From contig VUYV01000008.1 of the NCBI GenBank assembly GCA_008711295.1, positions 1,431,588-1,495,587 on the forward strand: 64,000 nucleotides of DNA, read 5' to 3'. The notes beneath the pieces were generated by a model. It had not been told where the DNA came from and did not search any database. It saw nothing but the letters and a program-made list of their open reading frames with translations. The stretch is from Anarhynchus alexandrinus. Lineage: Eukaryota > Chordata > Aves > Charadriiformes > Charadriidae. Made by a program: the position numbers and the translations under genes. The stretch's first letter is position 1; each line of letters begins with the position of its first letter. This document shows positions 35,701-49,430 of the stretch, piece after piece.

Positions 35701-38700
35701 TTTCCAACTGCATGCATGTATATGAAGTGATCTGCCCCAGGATTTCATGGGTTTTTCTGTTAAATTTGGCACAGTTTTGAATTCAGATAAATGTTAGCTT
35801 AAACTAATGCAGTTTACTGAGATCCTGTTGGTGACACTTCAAGATATCATCTGTTTCACATACCTGGAGGTAGTCCGTTGAAAAAGCTACCATTTCATTT
35901 TAAAAAAAAGTGTTAGAAGAGCCTTCTATTGCCCTAATGTTTGGCTTAAAAAAAAATTATTTGATTTAATTTCCCTATGTACATCACAGAAGGACTGAAT
36001 CTGGAAAAATGGCTTTAACTAGAAAGGAGTACTTGTCTAGAAAGGGTCCAGAAGCACGTTACACAAATTTGTTTCCTCAGTCTCTTGATCTACAAAGTTT
36101 ATCTGGGAGCTAGAGTTGAGAATTTGATTTTATTCAGAGGGTGATGGATAATTAGTGGAGTATTTTGGTGAAGACTGTTCTAAGAATACACAAAAGGTAT
36201 GCAGCACAGGTCCCAAGAATACAGGGTAAAATAGTATTTCAATACTGGTGAAAGTAACTAGTGGTATTGAAAGTGGTTTTAGTTGAGAAATCATTTAAAT
36301 TTTAGGCAGGTTTGGAGAGAAGAAAGAGTATGTCTTTTATGCAGGCTATGTTTTTTGAGGAGGACAAAAGAAAGAATCGTAAGTGAACACCTATTTTTGT
36401 CATTAGTAATGTTCTTTGTACCTTTGCCTGTGAAACATCTTTGAATTTCAACCCTTTGTTAAACCTGGTTATTCTTTGATACGGTTACGAGGGGATTTCT
36501 TGAGAAACGCACAGGGAATTAAAAACACCAAAAATTTAAAGTCCATCTTGGAAGACGATGGGTTTTGGTATGGCTTCTGTCAACCACCTGGAATTAATTC
36601 TGTAAACCTGGTGAGTGACAGAAACTGCTCTGCCCTCCTCTTAGCGTGGCTGTGCCCTCCACATCTCTCCTCCCCACAGCCCCTCTGCCAGCTATCGACT
36701 CACCTGTTGTTTGTGAGCTCTAGGGCACTTTATTTAACTTAAACCAGGCATTTTTAGGCTGGTTTGAGCTGCCTTAGATCGTGTTGACCAAAACTGGTTA
36801 GGGAACAATTGCCTGAAGACCTCAGTGATGGATCTGTTGGAATCAGCATAATTTTCAGGCCTTTTCCATGAAAAAGGGAAGATGCACGTTGCCACAAAGT
36901 GAGGAGGCACCTTGAAGCAAACTCACAAGACTGCTCTGCATCAGAGAGTTACAGAAAATAAAAGTTCTTAGTTACGTGTGTGCGCAAACTGGCGATTTCA
37001 TGTACATGTGTGTCCCGCACCAAATTTTTGACTTGCATATCTGAGAAGTGGTTTGAATGTGGAAAAGAACATGAAATGTCCTGGGGAAAGATCAGCAGCT
37101 GAGAGAGTCTCAGCCCCTAAAGCTTAGCACGTGAATCCCGTCCACATTGGAGATAGTCCTTAGGGACAAACATCAAATGGATAAAAATCTGTGTACAGCT
37201 TTGTACCTACTCCCTTTTCCTTGAGTTGATCTTGAGCGCAAAAACCGTATGTCACCACGGTCTCGTGCCAAGCACCTTGAAGGTACCTTTGCCATGGTAG
37301 GTTACGTCCTGTGAAGGGAGGCAAGAATTTCATGTCTGAAAATTGTCGGTACAAAGCCCAGTTTCAATGAGCTGTGTTGACAGTGTTCCTTCCCCTTGCT
37401 GTCAGCGGGAGGAATGGTGCTGGGTACCCGATTTATTTACATCACATGTAATGAATTGAGAGCACTGGAAAAATTTGTTTTGCTCTCACCAGCAATGAAA
37501 GAATCTGTAGTATTTCCGTTAGATAAGAGTGGAAAGTGATGAAAGAAAAGGTGGGGAAAGAAGTAGTAAATGTATTTAAAATGTAGTTGGCTGGCTTCTG
37601 TTCAGCCTAAAATCCGTGGCCTGGAAGAGCCACAGTGGCAGTTAAATGCTGAGAAGGTTATAAGTTCATTCTTCATCTGGGAAATATTTCAAATTTATTA
37701 CTGTGCCCAGCGCCCCTGGGATTTCTGCAAATATTGTGACGCGGGTTAGATCACTGCATGAGCTTCCTGTCGCCTGTCTCGGTACTTACGTTGTAGATAA
37801 CGAGTTCAGAGGGAGTTTTCTCTTTCAGTTGAAATATTTACTGCCGCTAATACCAAACCAGAAAATAATAAACCCCAAAAAATTCCATTTAAATTTTTCT
37901 TATAAAATTGATATGGCAGGTCTGAAGCCTTTAAAATAAATGAATCGCTACATTTGTGTGAGAAGAGTCAGAATTGCTCTTTTTTGTTGTTTACATTACT
38001 ACCTTTCTATGTCTTTTTGGAGCTGCAGGAGGTTGGTTCTTGAGTCATCTAGGACAGCATTCAGCATCTGATACCGTATCTTAAAAACTACGCATTAAAT
38101 GCCTTGCTGTGTTGCCGTGCTAAAATTAAAGGAAAAGTTTATTTGGGGTATTTGTAGTGATAAATTAGAAGTTGCACATGGCAATAGGCTGATCACTACC
38201 TTATTTGTGCTGCCAGAGCACAAATGGATAAGACAAATGCAGAAGTGGTGTTTTGATAGAATTATCAATTTTGTGCTTTGAAAGAAAATGCTGGGAATAT
38301 TTTCAGTATAGCTGGAAAGCCTTATACCAATGGAAAATCCTTATTCTAGAAAAAAATACATATATTGCAACGTTGGTCCTCTAGTATAAGACGACAAATT
38401 TCTTGGGTGCTTTCTGTGCAAGGACTGGGTAGTAATTTGGATAATAAAAGAATGCTAGATAGTCTGTAGTTTGTCTAGCTGGTAGGTTTTAAATTACTCG
38501 TCAGTGGCACAAATCGGATTTGAAAGGGTGATGTTGTTAGGACACAGCAGAACTGATGTTGGTTGGGGTCTGGGCTACCCCAGCTGAAGCAGTCCCCTGG
38601 CAGTGTGGCACACCTGATGCATTGTCACCTGCAGCCCCATCCCACGGGGTGAGATTTAGGGTCTCTAATACCTGGGGCAAGGTTTGGCGCACCCAAAAGA

Positions 38701-40549
38701 GGAAAGAAACTTAGTTTTCATGAATCTGTGAAAGTGTGCTTAGGTGGACTTTCTGCGAAGACATCTGTGACCTTTGTAGTTGCTGTTGGAGTAATGGGTG
38801 TTTCTAGTACAGAAAACACTTTGGTTATTCAGGCCACGTAATTTTTTTAAATGTTTGTATTTGAAAATCTTGTCTTAAAAACCGGTTGTGATTATGCTCC
38901 TGTTAATACATTTGTTTTTTTCTATTTTTATTTATGGGTTAATTACTGTTGATTATACTTAGGAACAATATAGTCTAAAGCTATTGACAAAGCTTTAAAA
39001 ATAGTCTGAAAAATGGCTCCCCTTTATACTATTATTGAGAAACAGGACTTTGGTCAAATAGCTCCCCTCCCATCATTAAAATAAGGTGAAAATGTACCAG
39101 GATGGGTGTGGGAAGTCAAAATGTGTGGCCCTTTCCCCATAGCTTTATTTTAAACATCTTTTTAAACATCTCAACATGTTGAGAAAGAAGTGTTTCTAAA
39201 CGTACTGCCTGGGAGGCGGGCGGACTCCTGTGTTGCACCATTGTAATGTGTATCAGTGCCAGTGGCTGCCTTTCCTACGGAGGGTGCAAAGAGGGAGCAC
39301 TCAGCCCTGTCCATTTAGTGTCCTTGTCTTGCACAGAGAGCAGTTTTATTTACTAACCAGCCTGAGTTAAACTTGTTAAGGCTTTCTTTAAAATCCAAAC
39401 AAAACAGCTGTAGAAGGAAGAGCCTTAACGTAAATCATCTTAGGCTTGTCTTCCAAAAGTACGTCTGCCCAGACCTTCATCTGTGTCAGATGCTGTGACA
39501 AAAGAACGTGTCATCCTTCTCAAGAAACTGCACGTGTTTGAAAAGCGCATTAAATCCTGTAGTAGCAGAATAATATGTCTGGGTAACTCTTACTTTTGCA
39601 TTAAGCTTTCATTATTATTGGAAACAATTCTAGGGAAGAAATTTGAACCAACACTGAAAATTTCTAAAACCTTTCTCATACCTTCTAGGTTATCGTTATT
39701 GATTTCTGTTTCTAATTAAGCTCAGTGCTGTATCTTGATAATAGGCTGCACTTCAATTATAGATACCGAAGATACTGCGCTAAATCTGATGCTGTCAGAG
39801 GTCCATACTTGGGACAAAGTATTGTTTTTTCTGGTTATCTTATAACTACACTAGCTGGGGGAAGCTGGGAAGCTGTTAATAGTAGAAAGAATACCTGTGC
39901 TTTGGATGCATTATTCCTTTCTCTTGAAACTCTAATGTGACTTCCATTAATGATCTTTGTTCTGTAGGGATACAAAAGAAATGCAGTCAGTCAGATGAGT
40001 CTGGTGTGGGGAAGGTATATAAGCTGAACTCACTGTCACTTTGGTGTTTAGATAATGTTACTAGTGAAAAAGTTATAAAGAAATATTCAGAAACATACAT
40101 GGAATGGGGAGGACAGTGATGGTGGCATTATTTTAAGACTACATCACTTGGTCAGGCTGTACCTGGAGACCAAAAATGCCCATCTACATGAGAAGCATAT
40201 TTTTTAATACTAAGTGTAAACTTCCACAAATACAAAACATTCTTTGCATCAGGCAAAACATCACGCTTCTGTTGTGTTTAAAGATACTGTGATCTGATTG
40301 CTGTTGCCCACTACTATTATGCAGGACTTGGGCTCAGCAGAACCTCTGATTGCCTCTGCTTGTAGCTGCTCAGTTTCTATGTCTTGCTCTATAGTCGATG
40401 AACCATTGTAATTTTTTTTGTGTGTGTGTTGATGTTTTTCTAAGACTGGGAGGAACGTTTGTCCAGAGGCTTCACAGACAAGGCACTCATTACACTAAGA
40501 TGTTTTTTGGTTTAAACCGTGCTGCAGAGGTAGGAGTGTGGTATGTTTA
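32787..40549 (+). other. First part of the long intron after the Ig3 exons
   Basis: Intron opening GTAGGT. The sequence is AT-rich, with scattered A-rich low-complexity runs such as 32890-32945. The minus-strand open frame of 166 codons at 33706-34206 shows no domain and is rejected. I searched all frames by eye for the Ig4 exon (WVKNG-, SDEGFYQC-like wording) and saw none. Confidence 0.6.
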
Positions 40550-40960
40550 ACGATCAGAGCATGATATCCATCCACTGACAGACCAGGATGAGGAACTGGA
40601 AATGGGTGTACCCGTCCCTCTGAAGCTCCTGGCGCAGGATGTGAGAGGCTACGTTTGGGAACCTGCAATCAATCCCGCTCTTTGATCGTGCCGTGACTGG
40701 GAATGTCATGCCCCTGCTGCATCCAGAAACATCAGCTCGCAGCACGCGCTCTGCCCGGCAGCGGTGACTTCCTGCTGACCAGTGGCATTCCACAGTCCAG
40801 GGTTTGGACACTGTCCGGGGGACAGACCCTCTGGAGCAGCCCAACAGTGGTGACAGTGCAGTGCAGGTGGTCTGTAGATAATAATAGTGCTGCAAGATAG
40901 GCTTTTTCTCCTAAAAGAGTGTCTTTTCTGAGTACCTGACAACCATTAACCATGAAGTTG
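40550..40960. other. GC-rich island of unknown nature inside AT-rich intron
   Basis: About 400 bases are clearly richer in GC than the flanks and carry open frames up to 113 codons on the minus strand and 65 on the plus strand. The frames overlap in several phases, as expected from composition alone. No repeat family or domain is recognised. It may be a decayed transposable element, a regulatory island or an old retrocopy fragment. Confidence 0.4.
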
Positions 40961-41150
40961 TCCTACCTGAAACATTTCACTAGACAATTCCATTATATGC
41001 GGAAAAATTGTCTTTGTGTTATATGGGTGTTGCATAGTTTTCAACCAGGTTTTTGTGGCACGGAAACAACTGCAGAACGGCCCCGAATGGTTAGGTGTTC
41101 ATGAGGACAAAGATTAGACCCTTTTGGCTAAGTGCCCATAACTGAATTGC

Positions 41151-41173
41151 GGGGGGGTGGTGGTGGGGTGGGA
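41151..41173 (+). repeat. G-rich tract with quadruplex potential
   Basis: A run of seven G is followed by TGG, TGGTGGGG, TGGG and AGG units. The four or more G runs separated by single T or A bases could fold as a G-quadruplex in the sense strand, and so in the pre-mRNA. Confidence 0.6.
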
Positions 41174-41255
41174 GGTAATGCCTCCAGAACCACACGTGCA
41201 AGGAAGATGAGGTTCACTTTGAATTTGAAAAGAACTTTTGTGATTTATTTTTTTT

Positions 41256-41279
41256 TATATATATATATATATATATATA
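41256..41279. repeat. (AT)n dinucleotide microsatellite
   Basis: About twelve uninterrupted AT units lie between a T run and an A run. Such tracts are usually length-variable and can extrude cruciforms. Confidence 0.95.
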
Positions 41280-44200
41280 AAAAAATACCATTAAGAAAGA
41301 CAAACCCAAATTATCAGTAACCCATACAATTCACACGAATGGTTTTCCTTGTAAATGTTCTTGAGTAATCCTTGGGGATAATGAAAATGTTACTAAATTA
41401 AGCAGCAGTGTCTTAAGTATCTACAATGTAGAAACTGATATTGAACTAAGGGAATTGTAAAAGCTGGTTTCTCTTTCGGCTAGAATTTCTAATAAATTAA
41501 GATCATATTAATGGGGGTTTCAACCAGCTGCTGCTTTATGGAAAGAAATACTTTTTCCCCTAGAATGGCTTTTAAAAAAATAAGCTAAGGTTGCTATCAG
41601 TACCTTTGGCCTAGACAGTCAGTTATGGAAAATGCACATTTTTGCCTAAGTTCCATATTTAGATAATTTGTCTAGTCGCCAAACAAAAAATGTACTTTTT
41701 AGCTTGGAGCAGGATTTACCTGACACAGGATCACTACCTTCTGAGGTCAGTTACGTGATGGTGAAGTATGTCATGCTGCAAACTAGGAGAGACACGCGTG
41801 CTGCGGCACATGGCGGTCAGTCCTGCCTTAGTCACTCTCCTGCTCCCGTTACCAGGTTTTCATTTGTTATGCTGCTTCCTTGCATTAATTGCCCCTCTGA
41901 AATAACACTGTTGAGATGACTTTCCCATTTTGGGAAGACATGCAGTGCAGCCTGCCGTCTCTATTTTATATACCCAGTTTCAGCTTGTTTCTGGATGATG
42001 TGTTTTCCGGCAGATTGTTTGCAACAAACGCTCTAATTCCATGAATTTTGTCATATCATGTATGTCATGCATGAATATACGTGGTACACGGTATGAAGCA
42101 CACCATGAGGTTCCTGGTGAGTTAGGCAGGAGGAATAATTAATAATGGGTGGGAAGCTCATCCTCTGCACAACTGACCTGCTGTTACAAATGACGCATGT
42201 TTTTCACAGGGCGATGGAAGGTAAGCCAGTGGGGTAGCCCACATGCTTCCGAGCGCTCTTGAAATACCCCTTAGGGATTGAAGCATATAGTAGATAGAAC
42301 AATAATCTAGAAATAGACTATAGGGTTTTTATTACTGCTTTTATTCCCTATCAAAAAGTGATGACAGTTAGAATTTTGATTTAAAAAATAAAAGCTGAAA
42401 GATTCAGTAGTAATTTTTAAGTTGCGTGTGCCAAAGACTTCCAAGAAATTTGAATGTGTGAACTGAGAAGCTCATTAAAATGCCTTCTTCCTCTAAGTGA
42501 GAACTCTTTTTATAGAAATTGTGCCCTAAATGGCAAGTATTTTTCTCTATATATCAGGGTCATCCTTCCATGTTTAATTGGTTGAATCAAGCTTTAAGTT
42601 TGATTCTTGGATTTATGGGTTTTAAGTTTTTTCCCATTTCAACAGAGACTTTTGCGTTGTTTTTGCACCACCAAATTTTGCTATAAAATCTGAAGGTGAT
42701 GTTAACATGGAAATGCTGAAGAATACCACACGTTACTCAAATCTCTCAAGAGAGACCATACCATAAAGTGTACGTATACTTTCTTTCAAGTTAAATTTTC
42801 AAGTTAAGCAAACTCTTATACCGCCGGGTAATTTATTTCTCTAATAGGAGCTAGATTATTGCAGTTACTAGATGGCTCATTATACAAACTATAGTCCTTG
42901 GCAGGGAAGTTTATCCCAAAGTTACAAAGATGAAACAATTTGGTAATTTGTTGCAAGGAGGCGGGGTGTTATAGGTGGTGACTTATTCCCTATGTAGTCT
43001 TGCAGTTAATTACTTTCTCTTCATGATGAGAATAATTTAAAAGAAAAACAGCACGGAGTTTGATTCAAGTAAACACAGTTTCTTTAGTTACAGTGTCAAT
43101 TTAAGTGCTCTGAAGTAGAAGTGAAGACCTTAGAGGCAGGTGTGGGCTGTAATAAAGTTGTTGTGTGCTCTGTGGTGACACTTCTGAGGTTCTCCCTTTA
43201 GAAAGGTGCTGGAAGGACCTGTAACAAAGTGTGAAGAGGATCCCAAATGTGAGAAGGAAACCGGACTTGCAGCAGGCTAGTAAATGGTTAGTAAATGGCA
43301 GAAGGATATTTTCATATTCAATATTTTTCTAAACAGGCCTTATTGCTGGCAGCTCTGCTAGTCTTGTTTATTTTAAAGCGCTGACTCAAAGTTTTCTTCT
43401 ATGGCCTTTCCTTTTTTGCATTCTTAAGAGGTTAGGGGTAGTCTCGGGAAAGTGTTCAACAAAGCATTTTACAAGTGAGGATGTAAATGGCTATAGTGTA
43501 TGGTAATTCAGAGCAGTACTCTGAAAAGTGGCTCTGGAAGTGGCATTCCACAGCTTACGTGCCTCTGACTCGCATCAGGTGGTTATAGTTTCAGTAAAGT
43601 ATTTTGTTCTGTAAATACAACTTAAATACAAGGGGGTCTTTGTGTTCATCGTAAGTTAGAATACTTGAAAGGCCCAATATAAACCTCCAGGATTGCTACA
43701 GTAACCTTGCTGTCCTTGATAAATTAATCCACGTAAGGTAGACTTGGAGAGTTCTCTTTATAACAGAATAAATGCATTGCCTGCAACGGTGGTAGCCACG
43801 TAAGATGCAAAATGTTCCCCCAAAGTGCTTTTTATCAGCCAAGACCTGGATCTGAGAACACAAGGAGCCGTTCACTTCAGTAGGACAATGGATGTTTTGC
43901 GTAGGGATGTCACAGAGCAGAATTGTACTGGAAGGAGATGGGAAAGTTTTAGCAGCCTTCAAAAATAATCACACTTCATGCTCTGTAAGTCATCAAGCTT
44001 AATAGTATTTTGGAGCTGCAACTTCAAATTAATTTTCTTTGTTTATTCTAATGGAATATCTTCTATGAAATGGATGATGCACTTCATGTTTGCCAGTCTG
44101 CATACTGTCTTTTGAGAAGCTGGAGGCAGGCTTTATGCATAGCGCTGAAGCTGAGAGGCTGGAAGTGCAATTTAAAATATGTCAGTCTCCTGTAATGAAA

Positions 44201-47200
44201 TCTCTTTTGAGATGAGTTTAGCAGTTCATAGCTTCTGAGAGTTGAGTCAATGCTGTTACGCATACATTTTAGTGAATTCAAATGTTTTACTATAAGCTAT
44301 GTGTGACACTTTGGGGAGAATTTTTAAAATATAATTTTGCTGTTCCTGTCCCCTTTGGGCAAATAATTTTTCTTCAGCTTTTTCAGTACATGTATAATTA
44401 ATAACTTTGTTTACTGACAATGTCAACAGTAACATAGCTCAGATTTATAGCATCTTTCTTTTGCCTGTTTGCTTGCTCTCTAGCACATCATGAAATGTCA
44501 CATAGACAGAATAAACCATATCTTAGGAAGGTGGGTCTGGTCAGAAGATAATAGAAAAATAGAGTGTATGAGCACTGTCCTGTTACATTCTCTTTGATGC
44601 AGAAAAAACGTGAGGCCCAAATCATTGTGCTTTAAATAATTAGTTGAAACTTTGTTTTGGACGGCTGTCCAAGGATTTGCAAGGAGTGGGAAGGGAAAAT
44701 AACCACTGGAGGCTTTGTGGAGAAGAAGAAGGGGTTCTGTTGTGTAAGATCAGGCTTTAGCGGTTTCATGAGCTGCGGCGTATCTGTCCTTGGCACTGAC
44801 TGTAGGTTTCCTTCCAGTCATAGACTTAATCTGAACATTGCATGGTTATTGCTCTACTAATTTGCTTAAATTATCATTAGTGTGATTAACCATTATAGGA
44901 GTGATTTTCCTTGCTACTTCTTTTGATTATAACTGGAATAGTATAGGCATCAACTCGGAGGATTACAAGCAAGAGAACTGAGGATTTAAACAATTAACCT
45001 ATTAACTTATGTAAAATTTAGCTGGATTGTAAGCAAGTGCAATAGGACACAAGGAATAAAGCTTTTATGAAGCCTTTAAGTGGTTTCCATTGACTGTTTT
45101 CTCTGTATTACTGTTAGTAATGCTCTGCTCATATTAATCATACAGTAACACTAAATTGGTAGTTGAGTACTTGGGCAAAATATTGTGACTACAAACCTTA
45201 AGCTGGTCCTCTTGGAAAACTTAAGCTTGGTTTCTTTAGTTCCACATTGGATTATAGTTTGTGATCATTGTTTTCTAAGTAAAAGAGAAATTTCTGTCAA
45301 GTCCAGTAAAATATTATGTATGAAGGGGAATAGTTTTAGTTTGTTTGTTTGCTTAGAATAGCTCAGATATGTAAAAGTTTACTTGAAAGAGCACTCTTCC
45401 CTTTTCGTTAAAATAATGATCCATTGTTGTATCACCTTACAAAAAATACTAAAGATTATAAGATACTATTTAGAATTGTACACCAGCTTTTTTTCTAAGG
45501 AGGTTCTAGTGCTAAAGTAGTCACTATTTAATTGACAAAGTTGAGATATGAGTAGTTGAGACTCCTATTTCATTTCTTCCTAATCCATTAACAGTTACTA
45601 GTTTGTATAGGGAATTGTGCGAGTGCTCCATGGTCTACTCTTTCTGTTTGCTAGGAAGAATTGTTTTCTAAAATATGGCAAACTTACAAAATTTATTTGA
45701 TGGATTTGAGATAAGCTTCTTCTCCATAATCTCTACCTTAATTTATCTACCTTAAGGAACCCGAAAGTGGCTGGATTTTATTTAAGAAAAAAGAACTTGA
45801 CTGTGGTATGTGCTTTCCTGAATTCCAGTTGGTTCATACGAGTGGCTCTAACTGGAAAGTGGTGACTGGTGTACTAGGTAGTGTTTCAAGAGAAGCAAAC
45901 TTTAAATGCAAAAAAGTCTGGCAAACTGATAACCATCCTTTGAAATCATGCTGGTTTTCTGCTTTCCTTCTGTGGTTTGGGTTTTATTCCTTAGACTGCA
46001 GAAATAGACCTGGGGACTTTATTTTGGGTTGAGTTTAAACTGACCAGAGTGCAGGCTTTGTGCGAGTGGTGGCCACTGCTCAGCTAGCCCCTGCCGGAGG
46101 GGAGGGCGCTCACACTCACAGCCAGACTGGTCCACAGTCACTTAAGCTGCCAGTTTGAGACTGGTTCTTGCAGTGTGGTGAGAAACACATCCCCAGATTC
46201 CAACTTCTGTAATTCTGGACAGTGGAAAGATTAATTAGATTATGTGCTTTTGTGCAACTAATCATACAGTTTACAGAGGTTGCCTTAAGTTTATTTTGTA
46301 TCTCTACGTATTTAAGTTGTTAGGATCCAATTATTTTTTTTTTTTAAAGGGAAATCAGAACATATTTTGGTACAGCACAGTGTCATAGTGGCATGGTGTT
46401 TCTGCTTGAGAAGATACCAGCTTCTCTATGACCCAAGAAAAGAAAGATATCCCAAATCCACCCTGCCTCTAACCCAATTCATATTTCAATTTGTAAAACT
46501 TTGGATCTCTTGGCACAGTAAAATGTTTTTTAAGGTTTGCCATACCGGTTCAAACATAAGGCAGAGTGTCCCAGATGGAAGGGGTGGGTTCCCTGTGGCC
46601 ACAGCCTGTGCTTTAGCAGTGCCTTCTCTGTAATGCCGCTTGAGGAGCACTCCTGGGGCACTGCCTTGGTAAAACCCCTGCTGATGATCTCTGCCTTACC
46701 CAGCTTACACTTTCAGCGCTGTCATATACATGGGTTAAACCTCCCACTGCAAGAAAGCAAGCGGTGCGGCAGCCCGTGGGATGGATGGGCATGGTGGCTT
46801 CAGGTTACCAGCGCTGGAGGCTGAGGGTGCGTCTACTGTCAGGGCGGGAGGATGGCCGTGCATTTAAAGTCGTCTTGTTTTAGCAGTAACACTGTGCAAA
46901 TAAAGGTGTGTGACAGTTTAGCTTTATTAAGCATGTGTTTTTGTGAGCCAAGTGAACACAGCAATACGGCAGTGGCTGTGCTAGAGCAAGCTGAAGGTCT
47001 TGTTCCGAACAGTGTCCAAAAGCAGATGGCTGAGAGAATTTAAGGAAAGGGCAAGCATATTTGTTGCTTCCCTTGAGTAATGTCTCGTTCTCTAGCCATT
47101 TGCAGATTGGGGTTTTCTGAGCTACATGTAGTTTCTACATTATTCAGCAATCCGCAATAGATTTCTATTACTCCATCTCCCGCTCCTGTCCTGCTTCCGC

Positions 47201-48479
47201 CCATGTAAACATCTTGTATTTGCAGCATCCTGTGGCACTGGGAGGAGCAGCACCTTCTTTTTGTTTGTTTTGAACCAATCTCTGTTAACTGTATTTGATT
47301 TTTCTTTTCTTTTCCGAGCTTGCATGGAAAAAGGCTGAAGCAATCTGTCCTTACTCCCCCCCCATGCCAGACGTGATTTTATAGGCTTTTGTTGTATCCT
47401 TTTCAGTTATTTCTTTTCAGACTGGAGAGTCTTAGCTTGCTAGTTTGCTCCTTATATGGAAGCTATTATTGAAATAGATTGTAATTAAGGTTATTTTGGG
47501 GATTTGTAAATTAGAAGGGACTTTGATGTGAAGATAGGGCTGCATTCATTGATCTGGAAACGAAAGCCATTGGACAACTCTTAGTTGATGTGTAAAGCAA
47601 GCCTACAGAATTTGTGTCATTACTAGCCAAAAAATTGGAAAAGCATAAACTCTCCATCTTTTTTTTTTTTCTCTTGATTAAAAAAATAAAAGTATTTTTC
47701 CTGGTGGGCAATTACAGTCAGGACACTCCTGGTTCCCGTGGCAGCGAGCTGATGGAAGTTCGCGTTGGGCTTCAGTAAAGATGAGAGGTGCTTAGTGGAG
47801 CAGTGCATCCAATCAATTACTTTTACTGTTTGCAGACCTACTTTGTTGTTTTCCCAAGTGATCTCAGGCAATCCGCATTCAGCGAACAAAAGGTTTAATA
47901 TTTGAAATAATCTTTAAATCTACGCCCTTTTTGGCCTTTGTCAGCTTCCCAGTCTCTAGCACACAAGTGCACTGCCCCATTGTGAAGGCTGCACAGGCAA
48001 ATACTCAAAAATAAGAAATTTGAAGGCTAGCTGTCTTTAATTTGCTACCTTGTCCTTCCCCCTGGCTTATGGGATGAAATTATGAAACTCTTAAAAGACA
48101 TGTTTTCCTGCTGTTTCTCCACAGGATCTTTTGCCTTGTGCAGTGCACAAACTTGATAGTACTACTTTATTTAGAAAATACTCAATATTTGATATTCTTT
48201 TTCTTGTTCAGAAGATAGTATCATGATTTATTTATTACGCTCAGCTCAAATCCATATTTATTTCTGTTTTGATATTCAGCACCATGGAATCTGAATCATT
48301 CATAAACACTAATGAATGTATTTTTGCGCTCTGCTGAAATGAAGTGGTATTGAATTCATTTTAAAAATTGACTGAGACACAGAAAAATTAAGATTAAATG
48401 TATCCAGCTGTTTTAGCGCCCAGTGTGAGACACTTAAACATTGATTTTTCAGAATATGCATCTCTTAATACGTCCCTTC

Positions 48480-49430
48480 AGAGCTGTGATTGTCGGTACG
48501 CACTGGAGGAGGGCGAGCGACTCTGCAGCTCTCTCTGGCTGCTGACCCAGATCGCGAGACTGATGGGTTGCAGTCGCCTGTCAAAAACCAAGTTTGCTTT
48601 TTAAACCTCCTCCCCAGTCCCACCAGTGAGGCAGAGACAGGGAAGGCAGCTGATTTTCTAGGGCCCTGTTAGATGCAGGACTGCTCATTCCCTTCTCGTG
48701 GTGTCTTTGCCGGGCTCTGCTCAGCTCCAGCAGTGAGTGGGAGTCGGAAGCTTTCATCCTGACCTCAACCACTGGAGCCGGGAGAGTGACAGCGACCCTT
48801 TTCCTCTGCCCGGCTCCGAGGGGGCTCTTTGCTGGGCTGGGTGGCAGGTGACATTGGAGGTTCATGTCCGTTTGCTGAGGGTCCGAGAAGGGAAGGCCAG
48901 CCTTCCTGGGCACCTCCAGCCTCTAATGGGGCAACACTTGCAGAAGTTCTTCCAGGGCTGTCCTCTTTCTCTGATGTCCCAGCCTGTCCCTAACCTTTCT
49001 CGTACGCCACACTCATCAATTTCTTTTTCTTTCTAGTGTCCTACTAAATCCTGCTTTTCAGTTTTTGGGTCCCTTCAGATGCCTGCTCTTTGCTCACTTG
49101 AGCCCTATTACTCTGCCTCTTCAGTCAGTTCACACCTTTTTACCCTTTTTCCTTCGCTACCTCTTTGCGTTTTTCTATGTCCATTAGTCCCTCTGCCTTC
49201 CTGAGATCTTTTGTGAATCGCAGTGCTATCAGCACTCCAGCTCTGGCTGTCTTTGTCCAGCTGGGCCATTTCTCTCACTGTGCTTTCTCCCTCCATCTGT
49301 ATCGCTGTACCTGAATTTATCCCACTCCTCCCAGCTTTCTCACCCCGTCCCACTGCTCTCCAGGCCCCTCTCCTTTCTCCAGGCATCTCCCTTCTCTTGG
49401 GCATCTTTGCCAAAATGAAAGTACAATTTT
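48480..49430. other. GC-richer segment passing into a pyrimidine-rich tract
   Basis: From about 48480 to 48950 the intron is GC-richer. From about 48960 to 49420 the + strand is dominated by C and T, with repeated CTCTCC, CTTTCTC and TCTGCCT words and few purine runs. The minus-strand open frame across it (49108-49548) is purine-rich and compositionally biased (Lys, Glu, Arg), not a recognised protein. No splice-acceptor-linked exon follows. Confidence 0.45.

Larger units (their letters stand above)
40961..48479 (+). other. Long intron, middle part
   Basis: AT-rich intron without a supported gene. It holds the G-rich and (AT)n tracts near 41.15-41.28 kb, listed separately. GC rises briefly near 46.54-46.86 kb without a recognisable element. 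Confidence 0.6.
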
